A DNA stretch of 64,000 nt from positions 558,001-622,000 of the forward strand of contig NHNY01000018.1 in the NCBI GenBank assembly GCA_002786065.1, given 5' to 3'. Shown here one piece after another: positions 33,755-44,197 of this stretch. The translations under genes were made by a program, and so were the position numbers. Position 1 is the stretch's first letter; each line of letters starts with the position of its first letter. The notes below the pieces were generated by a model that saw nothing but the letters and a program-made list of their open reading frames with translations, was not told the DNA's origin and searched no databases. Origin of the DNA: Microcyclospora pomicola. Lineage: Eukaryota > Ascomycota > Dothideomycetes > Capnodiales.

Positions 33755-35442
33755 TCACACGTGCCTAAGAGCCTCGATCTCCGCAACATCTTTGGCGGCC
33801 ATGGAAGTCAGCACTTCCGGCTTGTCCTTCCCTACCACTACCGAGTCTTCAATCCGGATACCTATACCGCGGAAATGTTCCGGCCATCTGACGTCGTCTG
33901 GCACGTATATGCCCGGCTCGACAGTCACGCAGTAGCCTTGTTTGAGAAGGTGAGTCTTCGGGAATGTGCTAGTGTCATGGATTTCGAGCCCAATGTAATG
34001 GCCGACATGATGAGGGAAGAGTAACGATAGCGCGTCCGGTTTGCTCATGTCGAAGCCGAGGTCTTTGAGGCCAGCTTCCAATCCGTTTTCACAGATGTGA
34101 TGAATCTTGTTGAGGGTCATGTCCGCTGCTTCGTGGCACAGGTTAACGCAGGTTTTCTGGACTTTCAGGATCATGCTGTACAGATCGCGCTGGGCATTCG
34201 TGAATCGACCATTTACTGGCCAAGTCCGCGTGATGTCGGTGATATAACCGCCGTACTCGCCACCTGCATCGACAAGCACAAGATCACCAGGGTTGAGCTC
34301 TTCGTTATTGGCGACGTAGTGAATGCACAATGCGTTCTGACCACCACCAATAACCGGCACATATGCTTCTCCGTCCAGACCGCCGGTACGAAATCCATGA
34401 GCGAGGTCTGCACCTATTTGCTTCTCGGTGGTATAGGACTTGCGCATGGTGTCGGTGAAGACCGTGCCAGACACCAATGCTGCTCGCCGCATGCACATGA
34501 GCTCGGCCTCGGACTTGACGGCTCGCAGCTCGTCCATGATCGGATTGAGCCGTCTGACCGTGGATCGCGATTTCTCCAGCGCTTCCACGAAGTCCGTTCT
34601 AGGAGTACCGTTCATGTAGTCCCTGAAAGTATGTCCAGACTCACGCTGGTGTGAAGAGGTCTTGTATGCAAGGTCTGTGAAGATCGTCCGGGCCGACTCA
34701 AGAAGCTTGGGCAGCTGCACCGCAACACTGTCTATGTCCCCCGTCTCATCCGCGTTGAACACATCTTGCGCAGCTTGTATACCTGATCGTGCACCGGACC
34801 ATCTTTCGGCGTCCTTGTTCTTCGGCCGTACGAAAAGGTGGAATGTGTATTCGACGTCAGACTGTCCCTTTTCTGCAAGTAACGTGTTAATAATATGCAA
34901 GGGCTGAATGCAAGACCGAATGACGAACCTACCAATGACAGCTAGAGCATCGGGTTCGTTGAAACCTGCAAGATCGCGTATCAGCTCATATGCCTCCGAA
35001 CTTCCCCGGTAGCACGACATACATACCCGTCAAGTAGAAGAAATTGGAATCCTGATGATAGTCGTGGAAGACCGAGCCCGATCGCCATTTGACGTCGGCG
35101 GCTTTCAAGATCGCAATGCTATTCCTCGGCAGTTTGCTTGCAAGGGCGGCTCGCCGATGGTGATATTCGAGCGCGGTGATGCCAGGGGTCACTCGAGGAA
35201 GCTGTCAGTCTAGCTCAGACGCTGCGTCACCCTTGCATTGATCCATACACACATTCTCCCGGGCGTATGAGGTGCGGATGCGTCTCATGTAAGGGCTGGC
35301 CAAACTTGTAATTCGCCGCGGAGACCAGACCACGACGGGATATGCAGATTCCAGTCCGTTCGGGGAAGAGTGGTCGGGTTCGGAAGGTGGGTGTTGGTGG
35401 CAGCAATGCGCGGCGCAATGCTGGTATTAGTAGTCTCTTCAT
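33755..35442 (-). CDS. icp55: Xaa-Pro aminopeptidase, ICP55-like mitochondrial processing peptidase
   Basis: Four exons, 35253..35442, 35027..35191, 34933..34965 (33 nt) and 33755..34872, encode 501 aa. The N-terminal leader is arginine-rich without acidic residues (MKRLLIPALRRALLPPTPTF), a typical mitochondrial presequence. Splicing restores RPGELTPGITALEYHHRR and FYLTGFNEPDALAVIEKGQS, the creatinase-N domain. The pita-bread metal ligands are all visible: two Asp in VDAGGEYGGYITDITRTW, His in HVGHYIGLEIHD, Glu in VTVEPGIYVP and Glu in GIRIEDSVV. In yeast, Icp55 removes one residue after MPP cleavage and so stabilises imported proteins. Intron 1 uses a GAG acceptor at 35192. It is head to head with the sirtuin gene. 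Confidence 0.93.
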
Positions 35443-35817
35443 AGCTTCACCAGATAAGAAGAAGAGATGGTGAAAATGGTGGAGTAGGACCATCGAAGGC
35501 AGAAGATAAGAGCATCGCTGGTGGTCGTGTGAGTGATTGATCAGAAACACGCTTCTGCACTAAGGTAGCGCCGATTTCCCCAGGAAAGCATTGACTTCTC
35601 CACGTTTGACGACGAGGCTGTACTGTAAGGTAGGAATGTCGCACTGTGCCACCTCAGCACATACATGATATGCCGATGTACGATATACAGCTAGACGGCA
35701 AGGAATCTTGCCAGGATAAGCTCCCATCACTGCAGGTAACCTGATACCGTACCTTAAACGAGCACCAGCAACCAGGGTTCACGACAAACGAGGTAAATGC
35801 CTTACAAGTGACTGCCG
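35443..35817. promoter_or_regulatory. Divergent promoter region, ICP55-like / sirtuin
   Basis: 375 bases (up to 534 if the sirtuin starts at 35977) between divergent start codons. No individual element is identified. Confidence 0.5.
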
Positions 35818-36891
35818 TTGACCGCGTTTGTTGGCCCCTCCGCTCCATCTCTCGTCTTTATGAGAGTCATAGAATCAGCTCGTAAACATATTTCGACTCT
35901 CCCATCCTCTCCCTGGTGGTCATCAATACGCCTGTGCCCAAGAAACACAGCTCCATCCAGCTCATTCAAGCCCAGCATGTCTGCCAGGCCTTACATGACC
36001 CTCGAGAACGGGATGGACGATTTCCATCAGCATCTGCTCAAGTCGCGACGTGTCCTTGCCCTCCTAGGTGCTGGCCTATCCGCATCCTCAGGACTTCCAA
36101 CCTTCCGGGGCGCTGGTGGTCTCTGGCGCACGCACGACAGCGTTTCTCTTGCCACGCCCCAAGCCTTCCAACGCGACCCCGGTCTGGTCTGGCAGTTCTA
36201 CTCGTACCGACGGCACATGGCACTCAACGTGTCGCCCAACCCAGCTCACTACGCGCTCGCTGAACTCGGCCGCCGCATGCCCTCGTTCATGACGCTCAGC
36301 CAGAACGTGGATGGCTTGTCGCAGCGCGCAGATCACCCTCGTGCACAGCTTCAACTGCTGCATGGCACGCTGTTCAAAGTCCGTTGCACCTCGGCGCGCT
36401 GTGGCTATGAGGAAGAGAATTTCATCGACCCGATTGTACCAGCGCTGGCAATCCCTCGATCAGGCGAGGACGTGACCGCCTCTGCAAACCGACCAGCTCG
36501 CGACCTTGACATCAGCGACGCCAGTGTTTCCATCCCGACATTGTCGCCCAGCGACCTGCCGATCTGTCCACGCTGTCAGAATCATCTACTTCGACCAGGC
36601 GTAGTGTGGTTCGGCGAGGCTCTACCGACTGCGGTGCTTGACACCGTCGATGCATTCATCGCGGATCCAGAGCCCATCGACCTGATCATGGTCATTGGCA
36701 CGTCGGCGAAGGTGACGCCTGCCGCAGCTTACATCCAAGAGGCGCGTAATTGCGGGGCGCGGGTGTGTGTCGTCAACATGGATGCCAACGATGCCCCACC
36801 GGACGGCTATGAAGCAGGAGACTGGTTCTTCCAGGGTGATGCGGCGGAATTGGTCCCACGCATGCTGGAGCCGGTGATTGGGAGATTGTGA
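35818..36891 (+). CDS. Class III (SIRT5-like) NAD-dependent protein deacylase
   Basis: A single exon; 357 aa from 35818 or 304 aa from the ATG at 35977 (MSARPYMTLENG). The sirtuin core is complete: GAGLSASSGLPTFRG, QNVDGL, catalytic His in LLHGTLFKVRC, zinc pairs CTSARC and CPRC, and GTSAKVTPAA. The stretch VWQFYSYRRHM holds the Tyr-x-x-Arg pair that in human SIRT5 recognises succinyl/malonyl/glutaryl-lysine. Deacylation of acidic acyl-lysines is therefore more likely than plain deacetylation (inference). The extra N-terminus from 35818 is rich in Ser and Arg with one acidic residue and could be a mitochondrial leader; alternatively it is 5' leader sequence. It is divergent from the ICP55-like gene. 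Confidence 0.92.
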   Translation: MTAFVGPSAPSLVFMRVIESARKHISTLPSSPWWSSIRLCPRNTAPSSSFKPSMSARPYMTLENGMDDFHQHLLKSRRVLALLGAGLSASSGLPTFRGAGGLWRTHDSVSLATPQAFQRDPGLVWQFYSYRRHMALNVSPNPAHYALAELGRRMPSFMTLSQNVDGLSQRADHPRAQLQLLHGTLFKVRCTSARCGYEEENFIDPIVPALAIPRSGEDVTASANRPARDLDISDASVSIPTLSPSDLPICPRCQNHLLRPGVVWFGEALPTAVLDTVDAFIADPEPIDLIMVIGTSAKVTPAAAYIQEARNCGARVCVVNMDANDAPPDGYEAGDWFFQGDAAELVPRMLEPVIGRL

Positions 36892-37941
36892 TGGCACGGG
36901 TGGGCTGTGGTGTTATAGACTCACTCCAGAGCCATCGATGAGATAGCTTCGGATGGGTGCAAGCAAGGGGCGACTCAATAATCGAGAGCTGCCTTGGGCT
37001 AAGCATCAGGCGGAGGGAAGGGAAGCATTCAATAAGTGAAGGCATGATAGAACACTTTGACCAACTCGTATGACGGGGGATAGAGTAAGCGGGATCTTTA
37101 AAGAAGCACCAAAGATAGCACGATCTGACGACTGAACGACAATGACACTTCCATAGACAGACCAATAGAGAATTGACAGGTACATTTCAGAGAATACATT
37201 CAAGAGGGCCAAGTTCTGGCAATTAGGTCTGATCGTGGAGCAAGATCCACATCATGGTATATGTCTATGATCTACCTGCTTCGGACAGGATCTGCGTTTC
37301 TTCCTGTGCAGTCACATGCGTATGAAATGCGTCCCGATGGCGAGCAACGGACTTCAAGACCTGCTTCCATGAAGAAACTGACCCAAATACGCGTGCGTAC
37401 CACCGACGCACAACGCGTACATGGTCGGCGCACGTGCTGGCGTAGCTGCGCTTTCCTGTTACTCAATCCTCGACCGGGCGAGAACCTGTGCGGGATCCAG
37501 GCTGTGCTTCCACTTCGTCAGGAACTCTTGTCAGCTGCGGCATGCGAAGCGCATACTTTAGACTCCCCTTAGGGCGCTGGAAGAGGCTCATCGTGCCTCG
37601 CTCCCAGATCTACAGCTATGGCAGGGTGGTGATTCGTGTCCTCTGAATCAGAACGCTGGCCAGTTTCTGTACGGGAGTCCCTAGGTCCATCAGGATGCAG
37701 CAGTATTGCAGCTTTGTTGAGACGCTTTTCGCCAAATTATGTGCTTCGCCATGCTCGGCGCATGCCAGAAGCACAGGACTTCACGGACTAAGCTCGCATG
37801 GATCTGTCCCTGGACTACCAGAAATGTGACGGATCCGGAAGATGCCACAGCATTCGCGCTGCCCAAAAAGGCTTTGCTCCCGGTGAAGACTTTGATAATG
37901 AGCTGTGTGTGCTGGGCGAATCCCAGCAACAAGCTCCCCTC
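36892..37941. other. Intergenic region between convergent genes, 1.05 kb
   Basis: Only short unsupported frames. It contains the 3' flanks of the sirtuin and kinase genes. Confidence 0.5.
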
Positions 37942-39756
37942 TCATCCTTGCGAGACGACCACCCTTGCGCCTTCTTTCCCGAGAACGCCGCGCTCTCGCT
38001 CTTTGCCACGCGGGCTTCGATCCCGTCCTTTCCTACGATTCAAAAATCCCAGCATCCCGCTAGGCTTCTCGTTACGTCTCTCCTCACCGATCGTGCCTTG
38101 AGCTTGCTGATTTGCTATGGTGGCGCTCCAGGCAAGGTGCTCGTCCAGCTTCATGCTGCCTACGGACGTACTTCGTGACCCGATTTTGGGTCTTTTGGCT
38201 GGATGCGCCGAGACTGGACTTTGAGGCATGTTGTCGTCGAATGTCGCGACCCGGGATTTCAACACAAGATTGGGGCGGGGATGAGATGTAGGGCCTGGTG
38301 AATGCGGCTTTGGGAAGCCATTCGGAAGTGGTTGGTGCTGTTGAGGCTTGGTGCTGTTGGTATATGCAGTTGATAGCGCGGCAGTCGCCAAAGGTGGTGA
38401 GCCCTGGGGAGAGTTTGCCGCTGATGAACCAGTTCGAGACGCATTGCCTGATGTCTGCGGAAGCGATGGTGCCATCGAGTTGGGCGGTGGAGTTGTACGC
38501 GCCGGATTTACGGGCGAACTCGCTCCACTCTTCGTGTGTGCTGGTGCAGATGTTTGACTTGCGCGTGTAGCGGGTAAGGTGGACCTTCCAGCCTCATCTC
38601 GATCTGTAGACATGACCTCGTAGTTGAATGGCTCAAACATCGTCTCGATCATCTTGTGCAGCTCATCCGCGCGTATTTCCTGCTGTGTAGCGTCTTCCCG
38701 CAGTTCCGCTCGCGGCTTCTGCTTCCGCGCTCGCGCTTCCAACGGCGCCTCTTCGAGCAACAATTCCTCCAGATCGTATGTTGCATCGAAGTTCGTTTTA
38801 TCGCTCGAGGGGCAGAAAATCGGATCGATTTCTTTCCTCTCCAGAGCCTCAAAATCCAACTCACGGAAGAAGGGATTGTCAGTAAAGGTCCCAAACCCGA
38901 TCGCGCCAATTCGCAGGCTTTTATCCTTCTCCAGCAACGAGCTGATGGCGTGGAGGCAGGGCATTGATACTGGTGGAGACGTGATTGGGAAGGGCGGATC
39001 TGCTTTCACAATTGCTGTGGCCAGAGCTTCTTGATGACTTCCTTCGAATGGTCGTTTGTTATATATGCATTCGTAGAAGAGTACACCAAGTGACCACCAG
39101 TCGACTTGCGACGTATAACCTTTCCCCCTGTAGACTTCCGGAGCAAGATATGCCAGCGTACCTGACTTGCTCGTGAGCTGCTTCCCAGGTGTGAAGTCAG
39201 ACGCCACATTGAAATCCGCCAGATGCACGTGACCTTCGGAATCGAGCAGGACGTTGTCTGGTTTCACGTCGCGATGGACGATGCCTTGAGAATGAATGTA
39301 TCGTAGAGCACAGCCGAGTTCCGCGATCCAGAAGCGGACTGCCTCTTCCGTGAACGTCTTTCGTGTGATGTGGAACCGCAAGTCACCACCAGTCATCAAG
39401 TCCACCACGATATATCTGAGTCGCGATTAGACAAGCCAGCACTCTGAATGTTGTATGCACACAAAAACGCCGACTCACAGATATTCCACATCTTGAAAGC
39501 TATACCGCAGATTGCAAAGGAACGGGTGGTTCAAGTGCTCCAGCATCCGCCGTTCACGGATGATATTCCGTACGCTTTCTGACCTCACGACCTCGTCCTT
39601 CCGTATGTATTTCAAGGCAAATGTGAGCCCTGTATCCTTCCTTTCAACGATGCGCACTTTGCCAAAAGCTCCCTTGCCCACCACGCGGAGAAGACGGAAG
39701 TGATTGAGATTGACCTCGTCGGTGAGTACGACAGGCTTGCCGCTGGAATTGCCCAT
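37942..39756 (-). CDS. YANK/STK32-like serine/threonine kinase (AGC-related)
   Basis: Exons 39479..39756 and 37942..39415 encode 583 aa. The start MGNSSGKP is an N-myristoylation consensus, so membrane association is likely. Kinase motifs in order are the glycine loop GKGAFGKV (27-34), ATP lysine in FALKYIRK (Lys49), HRDVKPDN (HRD 140-142), and then DFN at 160-162 in place of DFG, followed by SGTLAYLAPEVY and WWSLGVLFYE. The DFN variant, myristoylation site and C-terminal extension match animal YANK/STK32 kinases. The tail after about residue 380 is disordered and Pro/Ser-rich, ending in basic residues. The cellular role in fungi is not established. Confidence 0.9.
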
Positions 39757-40970
39757 GGTATGAGATCGAGAACGAGCGGTGGGAGGTACGAACGCAGGAT
39801 TGTACGGAGAGAGTCTCTGGCCCGGTCAATGGGATGAGAAGTGACAGTCCGGGAATGCGCAGAGGAGGTCTCGAGCGAAAAAACCTTGTAATCCTGCTAT
39901 TCCGACATTATGCAGCTGGCCGACAATAGCCAGTGCCGTTTTACCTGGTAGTGGCAGCAGAGGCGTAGTATATGCAGGTGGTCATGCCCCTTGGAGTCTG
40001 AGCCAGAGCCGCTGTTGCGGTATGATCTTCGCAGAATCCGAATGCTCCTAGACAGTGCCTGTGCATGTGAGGCGCGTGACACAGCGTTGCCTATAGCCCA
40101 GCCGTGGAGAATGCAATGAGGTATGCCAGTAATTGGGTCCCCAGAAACCCAAAAGAAATGCACGTCACTTCCTTCGTCCAGCGGATGAGGTCGACAATGC
40201 AGCAGATATGACGTGGAGGCTTGTCAGAGCGGTCTCCGAAAAGTCAGGTCAGAAAAGCGTATCGACGGGCGAAGCGAGATAAGGTATAGCGGTGGAGAGA
40301 GGTGTGGTGCCTTCGGCGGGCCAGGAAGGGCACAATCCAAGTCGACCGGAGGGGCAGAGGCGGGAGGATATATAAGAAGCAGAGCTCGATGCCGCCAGGT
40401 CGTAGGGACAATCAAGTGAGTAGGGCAGAGGATGGGCCATAGCAGACGCATCCATAACGTGTGGCCGCCGCAACATGGCACTCACGTTTCCTGCCCGGGC
40501 ATCCGAGATGGGCCTAGCGATCCCTCGCGGGGCGGATGGCTTCAGCCATACCAGGAGCCTATTTGGCCTTCACCCGCTCGCCGAAGGGAGATTTTGCACC
40601 ACAGGAGGCTATAGTGGACGTTGTCCCGGAGCAGACATGACCGGACCCAACCCAAGGCCAACTGGACGGGCATTTGCTGATCGTTGCGGTCTGCGATAGG
40701 CTGGAGGCTTGTTGCGGTTCCATCGAAGCTCCCCTCTACGCGCAGGATCTAGGAAAAGCTGCGCTGGCTCCCGTGCATTACGAGACCCCTGACGGCCATC
40801 TGGTGCTCCTCCCTGTACACGCTACATTCCTATGACCTCTCCCTGGTCTAAACGAGCAATCTTGGTCACCAACACGTGGCCGAACCGCGGGAAGGAAGCG
40901 AGTGGCGCTCGCGTCTGAAATCTACAGACTACATTCAGTCCTGGCTTCCCAGAGATCTGGCAGAATTACG

Positions 40971-41027
40971 GTGCTGTCACTATGGATCAATGCAGGACTA
41001 CTGTGCTGTCTCTATGGATCAATGCAG
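40971..41027. repeat. Short tandem duplication, 25-bp copies
   Basis: Copies at 40971-40995 and 41003-41027 differ at one base and are spaced 32 bases start to start. Both contain TATGGATCAATGCAG. It is a small local duplication in non-coding DNA. Confidence 0.85.
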
Positions 41028-41685
41028 CGCTGTTCAGCATCCGCCCACGCACACCGATCGTGTGTAGATCCCGATGAGATCAGGCGGACCGCAAAGGAGC
41101 GTCCGGGACGCCGTTTATTACGCCGTACCGAAATCTCATTCTTCTATCTTCCCGAGAAAGTCTAACCCGATATCTCAAGTAGCCTCGAGATGGAGTTCAG
41201 ACCTTGCTGTGCCCCTCACATGCGTCTCCGAAGGAATCGAGCGCCGCATAGGTAAGGCAGCCACCGTTTTCTTCCGTCGATGCAACCTTCTGCCCACGTG
41301 TGATGGATCAGTTTATGTCGCTCTGCCGGTCAGCTTCTTGCATGAATATTCACCCAGCTAGAGGTATCGTGCTGGCGGCATGCCGCCCCGGAGCATCAAA
41401 TCTCATGCGTCGTAGGATCCGACTCTGAAGTATAACACATTACTATAGTATATAGAACTCGTCCAGCAAAACCTTCTCATCCACCTCAAGAGCCATCCGC
41501 GCCTCCCTTACCCTCCAGCAGCAAAGTAGCATGAAATCACCGACTTACAGCTGTGATGATCAGCCCACCAGTCTGAGATGTCGCCAAGCCACGTCAGCTC
41601 CACCATGCTTGTAGCTTGATCCTTGCTTGCGCTTCGCAAAGCTGCATCCTCTTCCTGTGGAGCTACCAATTATTAAGCGCCATGC

Positions 41686-42102
41686 TTACATCCTGGCGTT
41701 GGATGTGCCCTCGTCTTGCTGAATCTCTTGCGCAACACTTGCTTCAGACCATGTAGCACTGTTGTAATATAAGCGTCCCCGCGAGGTTGAAAGCATAGCG
41801 CCACCCCATCCACGCCATCCCAACCTCATGTCAAATCCTCGCTCGTCAAGAGCATCAGACAGCTTGCAAATTGATGTTGAAAGGTCAATCATATCACTTG
41901 CCCGAATAATGCGCACAATATCCCAAGCACCGCCATCCACATGCATGAGCCCTACGAATACATTTCCAAAACCTAGGACTCCATACGCATTTCTGTCCCA
42001 AAATCCCTCGCCGACACCACTCCCGCCTACGCTCCACTTCAACCCCGGAGACTCGTACGGAGTACAACGGGCATGAAACCAACACCTTGCCGCCATGGCC
42101 AA
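41686..42102 (-). CDS. Possible unrecognised gene or exon, 138 codons
   Basis: The frame opens at 42102 (MAMAARCWFHARCTPYESPG) and has a protein-like, Gly/Trp-rich composition (KWSVGGSGVGEGFWDRNAYG; DMIDLSTSICKLSDALDERG). Just before its stop is a good donor, GTAAGC. Downstream on the same strand, further protein-like frames are visible (near 41640-41560, SKDQATSMVELTWLGDISDWW, and near 41500-41447, REARMALEVDEKVLLDEFYIL before a stop). I could not join these with in-phase splice sites of normal length. It may be a real multi-exon gene, a decayed one, or chance. Confidence 0.25.
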   Translation of the reverse strand: MAMAARCWFHARCTPYESPGLKWSVGGSGVGEGFWDRNAYGVLGFGNVFVGLMHVDGGAWDIVRIIRASDMIDLSTSICKLSDALDERGFDMRLGWRGWGGAMLSTSRGRLYYNSATWSEASVAQEIQQDEGTSNARM

Positions 42103-43236
42103 GCGTACGGAAGGCGTGCACCTAACCCGGAACGCCGGATGGGCGGCAAAGCCTGCGATGGAGTCGAAGAACTTTGGCGCAAAATTCCTACCTTCGGACG
42201 CTGCTCAACGCGCGCACGATCCTCTAGAGACCCCTTTCTTTTGATCCCAGCCAGGAGTCATGCGCGGGGTGTTGCAGCCCTTGCTGACTGTCGATCTGTG
42301 AGCGTTTCTGCAAGTCGGAGCTGATAGAGGGGAATGCTGGGGAGCGTGATGTAGCATTAGAATCTCGTGGAGAGGGTCACTGGTTGTCTTCCATTGCTTT
42401 AGGGTAGATTTGTATGCAGCGATGGTAGGACATACAGATGGCACACGGTGGGGACAAGCACGACGAGATGTCGGATCAGCGAGGGACGTCATCATGCTGA
42501 CCCGGTCATACAGGAGGTGGCTCGACTTGAGGGTGGATTCCCAAGTGGGTGAAAGGGTGAGTGCAGCATTCAGGAATCACGACCTGGGCGAGCATAATGT
42601 TGTAGATCTTCCCTGGATGCGGTGCGCATGAGATTAGGCGCATAGGATCGGGTGACACGTGGTGACCTGTAGCTAACGATGCGTCGTCGCTAGACGATAT
42701 GAGTCGAAGGATGCACAGAGAAGACGGTGAGGGAGGTGCTGGTCTCCTTTCGTTGGTCGACAAGCATGGGAACATTGGAGCCCTGCTTGGACAAGATGAC
42801 TGTGTAGATCTGATGCCGAGGATCTATTTCCTGCACCCCTTATAGGTCAACCATCTCGAACTATTGCTCCGCTGCAGGGCATAGAAGGAAGCGGTGTTGT
42901 GCAAAGGGATAGCCCGACTTGTCGAAGTGCTATGTCAGGATGCGCTGCACGGCATAATCGGCAAGGTAGATGCTGAAGAAGGTACACGTACTGGTGGGAG
43001 CTGAAGCGGATGTAAAATTTGTTATTTCTCGTAGGAGTAGATGATGATCAATAGCAAACAGGAAGTCCTCCTGGGACCAAGGGTGCACAACCGAAGACCA
43101 GAGTGAGCTGAGAGGTCGCAAACTCCGCAAAGCAATCCCGAACACCGGGCCCCTACCAATAGTGCAAGCCGTGCTCGAGTCGTTATGTGGAGCAGTCCAT
43201 ATTCCGATTTGCGCCGAAAGAGATCTGAGCCACATA

Positions 43237-44197
43237 CTAGAGCTCATCCATAGCTCCCGCGGGCTGTTCATCCTCTTCGTCCTCGTCGAAGCTGCCTACA
43301 CTGCTCATCTCATCGCTGTCGTCCGTCCCGTCACCGGCATCATCGACTTGCTCTTTGGTTGCGTATCGCGTCACATACTCTGGAATCGACCATTAGTAAC
43401 GACGCCGTACAAAGCCCATTACTAATCAAGAGTTTCTCGATCAGGCTGATCGATATTGCTTACCCTTAACCTTCGACTCGTAACCCTTGGTATCTCGCAT
43501 CATCAACGCAGCAGCCTCGCCATTCAGCGGATCGGTGGGGTTGGGGTATCGTAATAGTTGTGGCAGGAAGACTTCGAAGATGTTTACCATATCGTACATC
43601 GGCGACCATGTCTGGTTGATGACATCGAGACAAACGCTGCCGGACAGTTCATCGATGTTCGGGTGGAAGATCCGATTGACAAAGCCAATGCTTGGGCTCT
43701 TGTATGGGTATTGATCGGGCAACTCCACGTGGATCTTCCAAAGACCACCAGAGAAAGGTGCTTTCATACGTTAGCGGCTGCAAATTTGGAAGGATCTGAG
43801 AATCTGCAGCTGTACATACTTTCGTCTGGGCCCTTGAACCGAACGTAGAATTCTTGCCTAGAGCTGCATTAGTTGCACAAACGTCGTCAATCTTCCAAGA
43901 CATAACGAACACTGCAAGGAATGGATGTCAGTGAAGGTGACTCCAATGAGGGCGAAGACTTTATGTTGTGCTTGACCTACTGTTATCGTTGACCAGAGTG
44001 ACCTCATAGTCGCTCATCAGCCTATACATACATTAGTAAGGTCCTAGAAGATATCTGGCTTCATTCACAGTAGCTTATGCATGATCCGTACATCTTCATG
44101 ACCTGCAATATAACAACATCAGCATAGAACGACCGATGATGTTCGCAAGCGATGTCCAACCTACATCAGTCTCGATCCGACGCTTGGGACTACTCAT
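43237..44197 (-). CDS. ubc8: Ubiquitin-conjugating enzyme E2, UBC8/UBE2H type
   Basis: The minus-strand exons read 44165..44197, 44092..44102 (11 nt), 43981..44021, 43911 (1 nt), 43820..43857, 43464..43760 and 43237..43379, giving 187 aa with all phases closing. The product is [20 protein letters not shown], then [20 protein letters not shown], then [20 protein letters not shown]. The catalytic Cys lies in [20 protein letters not shown], and the C-terminus is acidic ([19 protein letters not shown]), as in UBC8. Yeast Ubc8 works with the GID ligase in degrading gluconeogenic enzymes. The Met of NDNMQEF is obtained only by a one-base exon. An alternative donor at 43976 would give NDNSRQEF instead. 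Intron 5 ends in AAAG after a CTAAC branch site. Confidence 0.9.

Larger units (their letters stand above)
39757..43236. other. Longest gene-poor stretch, 3.5 kb
   Basis: No gene recognised with confidence. It contains a 25-bp direct repeat near 41000 and one protein-like minus-strand frame (41686-42102) listed separately. No transposon ends, reverse transcriptase or transposase remnants are visible by eye. Confidence 0.5.

Noticed and set aside
39757-43236. Transposon relic as the explanation of the long gap
   Set aside because: No terminal repeats, target-site duplications, transposase or reverse-transcriptase similarity seen; only one 25-bp tandem duplication.
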